This document shows, piece by piece, positions 24,606-36,002 of a stretch of DNA of 64,000 nucleotides. The first letter of the stretch is position 1; every line of letters starts with the position of its first letter. The translations under genes were made by a program, and so were the position numbers. This DNA comes from Labyrinthula sp. Ha. Its lineage: Eukaryota > Sar > Bigyra > Labyrinthulida > Labyrinthulaceae. A model generated the notes under the pieces. That model had not been told where the DNA came from, ran no database searches, and saw only the letters and a program-made list of their open reading frames with translations. The stretch covers positions 372,001 through 436,000 of the forward strand of contig JAALGZ010000016.1 in assembly GCA_015227615.1 (NCBI GenBank), given 5' to 3'.

Positions 24606-26739
24606 AAATAAAATCAGAATTATGTGATAAAAATCAAAATCCAAAATATTTTATTCATAATAAGAATCATAATGATTACCAAAAAATTTTTATAATTCTT
24701 TTCAAATAAGACCCCTAATTACCTTTCTAATTTTGCATGTCGTAAATTTACTATCATGAGTCTCAAGATTTCAAGCTATATTCACCAATAAAGTGTTAAC
24801 AGGCAGTACAGATTATACCTAAGGGATTATATTTTACTTATTTATTTTATTGCTTTATAGTTTTGCTTAGTTTCGAAACAATCAAGTTATTTAAGTGTAG
24901 TATTTGCTGCAATAAATCTTGAAGAACACTACCATCTCTCCTGGAATTCACTGATAACTTTGCTAATAAAATTAAAAAAGAAGAATTGGAATGTAAAGGT
25001 AAAAAATTCATCTCCACTTCTAACTTGAGAAATATAGTATTTTCCAAAGTGGCACTATTATCAGTTTAGAATATACTATTCGTCAATGAAACGGGTTTGA
25101 TAGAATATATAGATTCAATCTTAATAATGATTCGCTTTTTTTCATTTGTTTGCGCTAAATTCACATCTTAAACAAAATGTGGCTTGTTTTTTTTAAACAA
25201 TCCAGCTATACCTGCAAGAATTCCAAAATTACAAATATATTTGTTAGAATTATTTGTATCGAGTTGATCATCCATCGATAGAAGGAAACTTAAACCCAAT
25301 ATGTTAGTACAAGAAATGTCTCCTAGAGTTTTTTTTATATCTGATGATCTATGTAAACTCGCAACACATATCTATGTCATACTGAAACATAATAAATATT
25401 TTAAGTACATGGCTGTATGTAAAACGGATTTAAAGTTTAATGTTATAGTCAGCCGGATACATTTCAAAAAATCACTGATTTAAGGAATCTACCGGGTTTC
25501 CTATCTTTTTAAGATCCCATTAGCTTTGCTAGTTTTTCTGGATTCTTAATATTTGGGTAGTTTCTGCTGTGATAGTATTACCCAATTGTTGCATGAAGTA
25601 TGGACTAAGTGAAAGTTCGTACATATCCTTTCTAGTGTAATTGATGGTCTAGGATGGAGTAGTCTACAGCTATTGACGCTTAGAACGAATAAAAGAACTT
25701 CTTACTATTAACTGGTGTTTGGAGGAATCAATTTTTAACGCCAGTAGAAAGATCAAAGGTAAAGAATCAAATATAGGATTTAATTTCTTAAAGCTAACCT
25801 TTGGTGCGTCTATCATTCTTGTTCAACCCATTTAGAATATCGTTCCTATTAGGTTCCTTATTTGCACACAATGTTACCAAAATTCTATAACTGGCCTCTT
25901 CCACAGGTACTCGCACCAGAACTAACATCTAGAAGCCCAACACTTGAGAAAAACAACTAACTCTAACTTTAAATTATTGCAAGGTATCACTGTTTCATCA
26001 GATACAGAAACCGAAAAACGTAGTATTTGCAAAAAGATTCCCTCGTCGTCTAACCCTAGCGTTCATTTAAGATTTAACTCTTTTTCCTTTATGGCGTGTT
26101 TGCACGGAAAGATAAACCTACATTAACCTGCATAGGTATTAAGATCCTTCCAGTTGTCAACTCTTCGGACAAAGAATTCTATGCATTGTTTACAGATAGT
26201 AAGTCCTAGAGAAATTTTAATCCCATCACAATTTCCAAACCATGATAAAAATTTTTTCTAGCATTTCCTGCTTGCGTTATTCTCCAATAGCAGTTTTTTG
26301 AGAAAATTGTCTTTTGCGAGCAATGTACTCTCGGCCTCAGAAACAAAGTGAAAAGAGACTTTCAAGCAACGTGAAAATTTTATTTAACCAGGTTTTCTCG
26401 TTTTTACGTCTAAAGCTGAACATTTAAAAGTAGGTACGTGAAAATTTTTTACCTTTTTGAGAGATTACGGAGTTCACAAAATATGAAAAAGAGCTCTTCA
26501 ACAACCAGCGTTAACCCTTTTTCCTAATCTCATTCGTTGCCAATAATGGCATTGGCCCCTGAAGGGCGTAAATGTGATGAATAAGGGGATAATGACTCTT
26601 GTCTAGTTTACTGTTAGTAAGATGTACGGTTCATGAATTGTTATGATACACAATTACCGTTTTATGATCCTTAGCTAGCATATTTCTCAAGCCCTACCCC
26701 TTACTCTTACTAAAATAGACACACATCTTCTCTTATGCA
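24606..26739. other. Gene-free stretch
   Basis: About 2.1 kb between the foldback repeat and the copia insertion. No gene or RNA recognised. Confidence 0.5.
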
Positions 26740-26744
26740 GTTTC

Positions 26745-26865
26745 TGTCAAAATACGAAGAAGTTGAAATATGTACTTTCTTTTACAGTTTTTATTTTTTT
26801 TTTATATTTTTCCTTCCGTATTCTAACTGTATTTTCTAACTAGTATTTATATTCAATATTTGATA
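26745..26865 (-). repeat. 3' LTR of the copia element
   Basis: 121 bp, identical to the other LTR except for two extra T in a T-run. The ends carry short imperfect inverted repeats (TGTCAAA...TTTGATA). A T-rich tract just inside on the plus strand (about 26881-26960) and purine-rich minus-strand sequence next to the LTR fit the polypurine-tract region. Confidence 0.9.
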
Positions 26866-29800
26866 TGCTTCTACTTCCATATCTATTTTTTTATTTTTGT
26901 TTTTGTTTTTGTTTTCTATTTTTTATTTGTTTTTTTATTTCTTTTTATTTTATTTAACTTCTTTATCTCTTTCCATAGACTTGAATTGCTATATTTTTAA
27001 TTTTCTTCTTCGATTCTTTCTTTAAGCAATTTATTTCTTTGCTTGTAAAACATATTTTTGTTTGATGGCTTTGTCAAAATATCTGCTGGGTTTTCTAAAC
27101 CCATAATATACGTTAACTTCCAGTTTCTCTTTTCTATTTCATATCTTGAATAGAAGTATTTTAGGTCAATATGACGGCTTCTCCCAGATACGACCTGACC
27201 TAAGATTAACTTAATGGTTCCTTGATTGTCATTAAAAATTTCAAATAACTTATTCTCAACTTCAAAAAAATCCAATATATTGGTGAACCATTTTAAGTTA
27301 GATATGCCTCTAGCTAAAGCCACAGTTTCAGCTTCTGTGCTACTTTGTGAAATTATGGTTTGCTTTTTAGTCTGCCAGAGGATCGGGGCTTCATTCCAGA
27401 AAATTATGTGTCCATCAATACTTGCTAGAGTTCCTGGCACGTTTTTCCAACTTGCATCAGTAAAGAGGGATATTTTATTTTCCATCACATTTTTCTTAAA
27501 GAAAATCCCAAGGTTTGAACTATGTAACATATACTTAAGTATTCTTTTTGCAGCTCTAATGTATTCTACACATGGTTCTTGACTGAAAACCGAGAGTCTG
27601 TTAATAATATAAGCGATTTCAGGTCTACAAACCCTTGAAGAAAATAGGAGTGATCCAATAACTGACTGAAAAAGTTTTGGGTCTTCTACAATTTGTTGTG
27701 CTGGTTCAAAATATGTTCCTGTCTGAAAAGGCATATCTGTCTTTTTACTTTCGTCGCATTCAAGAACTGCAGCCTTCTCAGTAATGTAATCTTGACAGTG
27801 TAGTTTAATATGACGGCCTGTGTCATTTAATTGAAAACCTATAAACTTTTCCGTTCTGTTTGTAAATTTCACATCAAAATATTCTTTCAAATTTCTCAAT
27901 ACATTATTACCCGCGCTCTTATCTTGGTAACAAAATAGAATGTCATCAACATACACAATTAGCATCAACAAGTCCCCGTTGTACTTTAATTTGTACATTG
28001 TAGGTTCAAGTAAGCATCTGGTAAACCCTATTTTCGTTAACTTTGAATCTAGCAGCAAATACCACGCCCTAGCAGATTCCTTTAAACCATAAATGGCTCT
28101 GTCACTTGTCCAACAATACCTTGGATGTGAAACTTGGAACTTCTTTGGTAACCTATAATATCTTTTGGCGTTCAGAGTTGCATTTAAGTATGCTGTTGAT
28201 ACATCTAGCTCAAGAACATTTTTATTCTTCGATGCACAGTATGCAAAAAATATTCTCACGGACTCAAAATTAGTAAGCGGTGAGTAAGTCTCCTGAAGTG
28301 GTGAGGAGTTTTTTCCATTTGCTGTAATACGCACTTTGTAAACATATTTTTTCTTTATTGTATCATATTTCAGTGAAAATAATTCAACCAAGTCGAGAAC
28401 TTCTGCATTATTTGGGATGCTTGAGCTATCAATAAAGATACACCTTCCTATTTCCTGGAGCTTTTGAATCTCTTTGTCATACGCTTGGTACCACTCCTTG
28501 CTATTTTGAAAATGTTTTATCTGAAAATATGATCTTGGAGTCTTTTGTTTTTTGTATGTTTAAAGCACACAAATACTCGTTTGGTTCCAATTGAAATTCT
28601 TTTATTATTTCCGCTCGATTAATCAGTGGTGTAAGCTTTGCTGGAGAATAAAAGTCGGTTTTTTTTACAGTTCTCTTTGATCTTCTTGCCCAGTCACTTG
28701 GAGTTTCATTGGACACCTCTTTTCTCAACTCATCAAACTCCTTTTGGTGATCCTTCTAGTTTATGATCGTTTTTGATATTTTGGGCGAGTTATATAACGT
28801 GTTTGTAGTTAGGGCTATGTTTCTGCTCAATACAACTTTTTTAGGGCTTTGTCTATTATTATATGCTCAGAAGTTTGTTCGTTGATGCCCGCATAAATTC
28901 CTTCTCTTGATCTTTCACTAATTTTATTTAAAGGTTTGTCCAAAAGGTAAAAGATCTTCTGTCCAAAAATGTAAATGTTTTTTAAATTAAACTTTCTTTT
29001 TAAAAGGTTGAAACTTGGAGTTTTATCTAAATATGAGTTTGAGGTATTATTGTTTAGAAATACGGCAAACCTGGTTGCCAATGGCCAATATTTATCTTGT
29101 AGGGCCGCTTGTTTTAGAAGACTTCTTACCAAGACTAAACTTCTTTGATTTCCTCTTTCACTAACTCCATTTGCCTCAGGGGTATATCTTGGACTGAACT
29201 TTCTGTTAATACCATATTTTTCGCAGTATGTTGTTATTTTCTTATTCAAAAATTCACCCCCTTGGTCCATATATATTTCTTTTACTACCTTTTCAGATTG
29301 TTTTTGAATATATTCTACGAAACTTATCAATTTATTTATGGCTTCATGTTTTGTCTGTAAATTGTGAACACTTTTAAAGCCTGTATATCCATCAGAGATG
29401 AGTAGAAAACCAGTTTGACCTTTATAAACTCTTGGCATTTTTACTAAGTCGCAACAAATTCTTTGAAGTGGTTCAGTTGCTCGGCTTTGTTTTTTCTGAT
29501 ATAATGGTAGTCTTTTTTGTTTCGTTATAGAACATATGTCACATTCTATAAGTTTTGGGCATTTTTTTTATCCCATAGAAGTCTAAAGTCTTATTCAATA
29601 AAGTTGGAGATATATGGCCAAACAACTTATGGTAAAAAAATATATTGGATTCATTCATCATGATGTTTTCTTTTTGTAAAAAATTAAATTTGCTCTTGAA
29701 AATATTATTTTCTTGCTGGTGTGCTTGTAGAAATATTATGTCTTTTGAATTGAAGAAGCAAAGAGATCTTTCTGCAGTCTTCATTCTGGCTCCAGCTTTC

Positions 29801-30984
29801 AATAACTGACTTACTGATATCAAAGGTTCTGTATTTTCTAAAGGCATAACATTTTTAAGGTTCAAAATGAAACCTGTGTCCAATTGTATTTTAAAATCGG
29901 ATCTTATATTGTTTAGAATGGTTCCGCCAACAACCTTAACTTCCTTTGGCGAAACAGAATATGTTTTTACAGCTAAGTGTTTCCATTTCATAGGAAAACA
30001 GTGACTGCTTGCTCCAGTGTCCAGGATACATTGCTGTTTTTTCGTTTCTATGTTAGAATTATTCAGAGTTTCAGCTACTGCTGTAAACTCTTCAAGTTCT
30101 CTATTGGGGTCACTGTTTTGTTCGCTTTTTTCTTTAGGCTTTTGCATCGTTTCCGGTTCTGTTACGTTTGCGACGTTCTGTTTATTGGCGTTACAATTTT
30201 GGTACCAGTGTGTGTTGGACTTACACGGAAAACAATACGTTTTAGATGTACAGTTTTGCGTTAAATGATTATTCCTCCCACACCTCCTGCAGTCCTTTTT
30301 GATATTTGAATTATTCCTAGAACTAATTTTGAACTGGTTTTTATTGGTGCCCGCTTTTTTGTTGTCTATCATGTCCGCAATTATTCTCATTTCTTTCAAA
30401 ACTCTATCATAGTCTCTTATCTCTGGATAAAGTCTGAGTTGCTGTTTAAGTGTATCAACTAAAAAATGTTCTGCACACCTTAGAAGGAGATTCACCTTAT
30501 CTTCTGAGTTTAGATCTCCTCCAAGAGCTGTATACCTTTTCTGATTTACGTCAAAATTGTTTATTTTCTGCAACGCTGTGTTACCTGGTGAGTTGAATAA
30601 ATACTCTCGAACTCTGTTTCGCTCAGTTTGGTCATCAGAAGCGTAAATATTGCTTATTTCAGTCCAGAGGTTATGTGGATCGGATATGTCTCCTACTGAA
30701 AGGATGACTTCTTCTGAGAGATGTTGATATAAGATTCTTAACGCTGTCGCATCAATTTCTCCCTGAGTTCTCTTTCTATCTGTTTTTGCTAACTGAGTAT
30801 CTTCACCTTTCTTGTTTTGAAGAACTCTATGAAGAACACTGTGTTCTCTAAGGTAGGATTAGACTTTGATGCTCCATGCTTTATAATTGGAGTTACTTGT
30901 CAACGTGAAGTCTGCTTTAGAATTCATTTGAGTTTGTTTTAAGTTGGTTGAAGGAAATTTATTGTGCTAATATGGCTGTTAACC

Positions 30985-31103
30985 TGTCAAAATACGAAGA
31001 AGTTGAAATATGTACTTTCTTTTACAGTTTTTATTTTTTTTATATTTTTCCTTCCGTATTCTAACTGTATTTTCTAACTAGTATTTATATTCAATATTTG
31101 ATA
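30985..31103 (-). repeat. 5' LTR of the copia element
   Basis: 119 bp. Upstream LTR with respect to the minus-strand element; the next internal bases (GGTTAACAGCC) occupy the primer-binding-site position, but the tRNA cannot be assigned with confidence. Confidence 0.9.
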
Positions 31104-31108
31104 GTTTC

Positions 31109-32758
31109 AACAAGCCATTCTTGAGATGATCTTAAGAGCTGTGTTCACGAGGTTGTTTCATATGGTCTATCTCCGGTATGGCTCTTGCACAATCCTCAAC
31201 TGCCCTCACCATGTAACTACTCACAATATACAGTATCCACAACCAGAAGCGATGAAAAAGCAAATAAGATTCCTGGTTACTACTGTGCATTCAGCTAGTT
31301 GCTAAAGTAAACAGTCGAGATGAAGAGCATTACAAACCTTTTTTCAAATAAATAACAATAACATGTGAACTGCTGCAAAAATTGCTAGAAGTGTAAATTA
31401 AAAGAAATGATATGAATACTATTCAAACAATCAGACAAGACTTAAGAGTTCACAGATAAAAAATTAGTAATACAACATTTTTTAAATTAGCAGAAAACTT
31501 AAGAGTATCGTGCGACTTTTGGCGAAATTGACAAGTATCACCTGCATCTGAAACATAATTTTAAACTTAAATTAAAGTTGACAATCAATTAGATCAAGAT
31601 GCTAGAAATTAAAGCCTTTATGAGCAAATCAGCTTGCTAAAGTCATAAACCAACCTTTTCCAATCTTTATATAAGGCTGAAAAACCTCATGTAGTATGTT
31701 ATGAAAACTTGCAACTAGAGATTAAGGCTCACAAATAAATTTTAGATTGAAGACAGCCATGTAATGATTGTTAGTACGCTAGATATCAGTTTTATGAAGA
31801 TTCTAAATATGTGTATCCCTCAGATATTTGTTAGGGTTTTCCTCATACACATACCTCGTCTGCACCGAGGCGACACAAATAGGAAAGAAAAACTCTCTAG
31901 AATTTACGAGGAGAACTGGGAGAAAAGTTTGACGACTTGTTTCTGTGTTCGTTTTCTTTTCGTTGCAGTTGTGTAACCACTATTTGTCCATGGGCACACG
32001 TTGTACTATTAGGGACGACCAGCAAGAGCAGAACGACTGCTAATATTAAGCATGGTTTCTCTCAGCGAAAAAAACATTACACCAATATTTTTTTTACCTA
32101 ATAGACCAATCGAAAACTTATCTTCTTGTTTAAAAACTTGATGTTTGACTCAAAAAAATTCAGAAGACTTCTTCCCATTTTTTTGTATTTAAAGTATCAG
32201 TTTTTATTTTATATATATATATATATATCTTCTTTGTTAAAATCCTGTTAAATTTCGACTCTTTTCCAGAAGGAAGAATCGTAAACTTAACTGGTCTATT
32301 TAGACTTTAACGTTAAATTCAGGTAAATATTCCTGATCCAATCAAATACAGTGTTATAAAATCTATCCAATCATATGACCAGCCGAACCATAGCTAGTCC
32401 CCGCAGTAAACACCCGGTAGTAAAGCTATGCCTGTTTTGACCGCATTTCATCAATACGGTAAAAATAAATTTACGGGACAGAATCTTTGAAATTTATTGA
32501 GAAATAAATCCGATTTCTAGAAACTAATTTTAGCATTGTGTTGACAATGAAAAAATTTATATTATGAGCTTTTATGAAAGTGTCTCGAGAATATTCTCGT
32601 TAATTTTATTTTCCCGGCATTTTGGCCCTTAATCAGTCACTTAAAATGCAAAGAACTCGACATGCAGAAATTCCTCCGCTTCTAGCTACAAAGATCATAA
32701 ACTCCTCATAAACCCAGATTACCAAACAGATAATCGAAAGAATTTAAGTTAAACTAGA
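31109..32758. other. Gene-free stretch with an AT microsatellite
   Basis: No supported gene. (AT)9 at 32211-32228. The last ~150 bp before 32759 presumably hold the promoter of the RRM gene. A 70-codon frame at 31764 is not supported. Confidence 0.5.
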
Positions 32759-34019
32759 ATGGAAGAAGTTACAAGTCGTTCTTTGTGGTTAGGTGCAGTT
32801 CAACCTTCCTGGACAGAAGAATTTCTTCAGCGAGCATTCAGAGATACAATAAGAGAAGAAGTTTCCGTAAAAATACACAGATCTGGTGGAGAAGATGAGT
32901 TCAACGCATTTCCTGCTCCTTTAAGACCTCCTTCTCTAGATAGAAAAATCCCAATCGGATATGCTTTTATTGAGTTTAGATCAACTGTTGCAGCAAAATC
33001 TGCACTTGAGAGACTTCAAAACACGCCAATCCCAAACACAAACGTTGTCTTCAGACTCAATTGGGCAATGAAGAACAAAGCAAAACTTGAAGCCATAAAA
33101 GAAGCAACTGAATTTTCAATATTCGTTGGAGATTTGTCTCCTGATGTAACAGATGAAGTACTTAAATCAGCTTTCAAACAGGTTTTTCCAAGTTGTAGTT
33201 CTGCAAATGTTGTTATTGATCCAAAAACTGGACATTCTAGATCTTATGGATTTGTTAGGTTTTCAGATATGCAACAAGGAGAACTTGCATTACAAAGAAT
33301 GAATGGTGTTTTAGTTGGAAAAAGACCTATTCGAGTTGGTCCTGCAACTGAAAAGAAAAGTATTATTGGTTCTCATGGATCTCGTTCAACTTATGGGTAT
33401 ATTTTTTTTTGTTAATTTAATAATAGTGAAAGAACAACAGTGTTTATTGGCAAGCTATCAAATGAAGTTACAGAAGATCAATTAAGAGAACATTTTCAAA
33501 GTTGTGGAAATATAATAGATGTTTATGTTCCACCAGCAAAAGCACATAAAGGAGTTGGATTTGTTACTTTTAAAACTATGTTGGAAGCAAGTAATGCAAT
33601 AAAAACAAAAAATGGAACAAAATTAGGAGCATCTAAAATACGAACTGCATGGGGAAATAATAATCAAAATGTTGGTGGAAATTATCAGCCTGGAAATCCT
33701 TGGATAAGGTATTATTTTTTTTGTGTTGTAATTTCTTAGTGCGAGTAGTTATAATTCATCGCCATTAAGTGTTCCAACTTTAGATAATAGAAATATATAT
33801 AATCAACAAAGTATGAATATGTTACAGAATAGTTTGAGACAAATGTCTTTTCATGCGTCAATGCCAAATATGAATGTGTATTCAGCTGGTATGAATCAAG
33901 TTAATTTAAGTCAAATGGGTGGATGGTATCCAATGGGACAATTTCCAACGAGTTCTAATTTTAATTATAACACGGGTGGACACGCTGGTATGAATTATGG
34001 AGTTCAACATCAAGTTTAA
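32759..34019 (+). CDS. RNA-binding protein with three RRM domains, three exons
   Basis: Exons are 32759-33396, 33427-33708 and 33740-34019; introns are 30 nt (33397-33426) and 31 nt (33709-33739), both GTAT...TAG. The product is 399 residues. RRM1 (about 5-105) has RNP2 LWLGAV and RNP1 IGYAFIEF, with a long insertion between them. RRM2 (about 119-200) has IFVGDL and SYGFVRF. RRM3 (about 220-295) has VFIGKL and GVGFVTF. The tail is Asn/Met/Gly/Gln-rich. Three RRMs with this spacing and tail resemble the TIA-1/Nam8/Csx1/RBP45 group and also TRNAU1AP, which bind U-rich RNA in splicing or mRNA control, or tRNA-Sec. I cannot choose between them. The ends of both short introns restore RRM3 and the tail exactly, so the model is firm. 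Confidence 0.9.
33397..33426 (+). other. 30-nt intron, RRM gene
   Basis: GTATAT then a T-run and ATAATAG. Removal joins GG and T as a Gly codon and leads straight into RRM3. Confidence 0.85.
33709..33739 (+). other. 31-nt intron, RRM gene
   Basis: GTATTATTTT to TTTCTTAG. Removal joins AG and T as a Ser codon and continues into the Asn/Met-rich tail, ending at a TAA. Confidence 0.85.
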
Positions 34020-34140
34020 GTTATGGATTAGGGTTATTGTTAGATCCACTGTGTGCTAAAAAACCTGTACTGAAAATATTTTAAGCCAAACTTTGTATCT
34101 TTTTTTAAGCTAACATTTGGTTGTTAAAGTTATAACAAGA

Positions 34141-34959
34141 CTATTCAAAGTTATTAACAATTTGTAAACAGTTATCTAAAAATATTCCAAACTCGTTATT
34201 GGATAAAAGTAATTTTTTAAGAGACAAAGTAAATTCTTCTTCATCTTTTATTTGTGAGAGGGTGAACAAATCTTTGCATAAATTTTCTGTGGTTTGAAGT
34301 TTTTCTACTATAGTTGCTGAATTTAGAAGGCTAAAGAGTTGATCTTGAGTTAAAGGACCTTCAGAATACGAAAATGTAGGTTCAGAAATAGTTTTTTTTA
34401 CTTCTCTTTGTATTAACTTCATGTTTCTAATGTATTTTTCTATCGTTGGATGTTTTTTGTTTAAAATGCAGAAAATTTCTCCTGGAAAAGGCATTGGCTC
34501 AAAAGGAAATGAATCCAATAATTGTGTTTTCAATGTCAGCTTTTTATTCGTGCCAAATTTTTCTGCGAGATTATTAAGAGAACTTAAATCTTGTTTCGCC
34601 CAGTATAAAACTTTCTTCGAAGGATCTATTTCAGTTATTTCCTTGTCTATCTCTTCAAATGTTTTTCCAATAAGATTTTGAATATTCAGTCCTTTTTCTG
34701 AGAGATATTGTTTAAGTTTTTTAAATGTTAGATTAACATTATTTACCTGGAAATAATCTATTGTTTCCTCAAGTAACGAAGTTAAAAATGGTACAAGTTC
34801 TGAAACTTTGAAAATGCTCCAAAGTTTTTCCAAAGATATTAAGATAAAAGTAAGCTTTAGCTTTGAGGTGGAAAATATGGTTATTATCTCTGAGACGGGA
34901 GAAAAACAGTCGGCCTCTAGCACGATGGAGTAATCTCCCACCACAGACTGAATCTTCAT
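34141..34959 (-). CDS. Protein of unknown function, 272 residues
   Basis: A single frame ending TAA, convergent with the RRM gene (121 bp between the stops). I choose the ATG at 34959 (MKIQSVVGD), because no ATG lies further up in frame before a nearby upstream stop. The protein has no signal peptide. It appears mostly alpha-helical and soluble, with hydrophobic helices near the start (IITIFS..., LTFILISLEKLWSIF) and many Lys/Glu/Leu further on. Notable strings are YLSEKGLNIQNLIGK and FPFEPMPFPGEIF. I recognise no family. The long frame, codon composition and tight packing beside a real gene support that it is expressed. Confidence 0.65.
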   Translation of the reverse strand: MKIQSVVGDYSIVLEADCFSPVSEIITIFSTSKLKLTFILISLEKLWSIFKVSELVPFLTSLLEETIDYFQVNNVNLTFKKLKQYLSEKGLNIQNLIGKTFEEIDKEITEIDPSKKVLYWAKQDLSSLNNLAEKFGTNKKLTLKTQLLDSFPFEPMPFPGEIFCILNKKHPTIEKYIRNMKLIQREVKKTISEPTFSYSEGPLTQDQLFSLLNSATIVEKLQTTENLCKDLFTLSQIKDEEEFTLSLKKLLLSNNEFGIFLDNCLQIVNNFE

Positions 34960-36002
34960 TAGAAAAGGATATGACACAGTAATGCAATCTTCAGATAATA
35001 CTTAATATTTCATACATAACAAATTAGTGCGACCTGAGTCAGTGATATTTGCACAACAATAAAATATGACATATGAACTACAAAGACTATAACTAGCTTT
35101 CACCACTCAATAAAACTATTATGCTCCTCTATATTGTGTTGTTTTGGGGGAACAACGTTTTTGTAAGGTACAGGGCTTGCAGTTTTGATGGGGCGTTTAG
35201 TTAACTTATTATTAACCATATTGACTTGGAGTCTTTTCAGCATAACGTGATGGCTTAGAATAAAAAATATTAAATAATAAATTAATAGAAAAATACAATG
35301 ATACTAGTCTTAATGATAAAATAATAGTTTATCATATCCCCCTTGTTTTTAAATGAAAATAATCATATAATATCGTTTGCATCATTAAAAAAAATAGTCT
35401 AAAGTTTCAGGTTAGTGGTTATGCTAAATGAGTTTCTTCTTTTCTTCCAATAAATGGTTTTTCAAAATGGAATGTTGTCAACATTTGCTTGAAATGAAAC
35501 ATGGTTCTAATGAGAAAAAAGACTATCAAAATTCATTTGATATTTACAGCCCAGTCTGTTCGCCTATTTCTTAATAATAATTTTAAACATTTTGGTTTCA
35601 AAATATATTTTAAGTCTTCACAAGTGACAACGGAAAATTTGACGTAAAGAGTAGCTTTACAGTTTTTTTTTTGGGGTACAATATTTTGCTTCAAAACAAT
35701 AATAAAGAGAAAGGGGAAGCTGTACATGCACTTCATCTCTTGACATCTTTCACGTTCTCTCCTGCAAGATCAGAAATGTCCTAAAAAGCTGCTACACCAT
35801 CTTTTCAAAAATTCATTATAAATGACTGTCACCGTACATTTAGCATTAGATCAACTAAGGGATTAGGTATAAACAGTGAAGCTAGATCACTTCACTTCGA
35901 CAAAGTGATAATCTTTTATTCTCTATTGCGTAATAACATTATGATAAAATAAGCAGCTTCATCTGTATAAGGCAAGAATTTAATACTAGAGCTACTTCTT
36001 AT
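34960..36002. other. Gene-free stretch
   Basis: About 1 kb. The frame of the next feature is open in the TAA/TAG-tolerant sense from about 35880. Nothing else seen. Confidence 0.4.

Larger units (their letters stand above)
26745..31103 (-). mobile_element. Ty1/copia LTR retrotransposon, broken, recent insertion
   Basis: A 4.36-kb element on the minus strand, bounded by LTRs of 119 and 121 bp and flanked by a 5-bp target duplication GTTTC (26740-26744 and 31104-31108). Part order is copia type. The gag end has a zinc knuckle of C-X2-C-X4-H-X4-C form (CRRCGRNNHLTQNC, near 30.26 kb). Then come an aspartic protease with DTGA (near 30.0 kb), a pre-integrase HKLFGH motif (near 29.6 kb), the integrase core (about 28.8-29.4 kb), reverse transcriptase with YVDD (near 27.95 kb) and RNase H to 26997. 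Integrase before reverse transcriptase separates it from Ty3. The coding part is broken in roughly three to five places, so it looks dead. The LTRs differ only in a T-run length, so the insertion is young. Confidence 0.93.
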
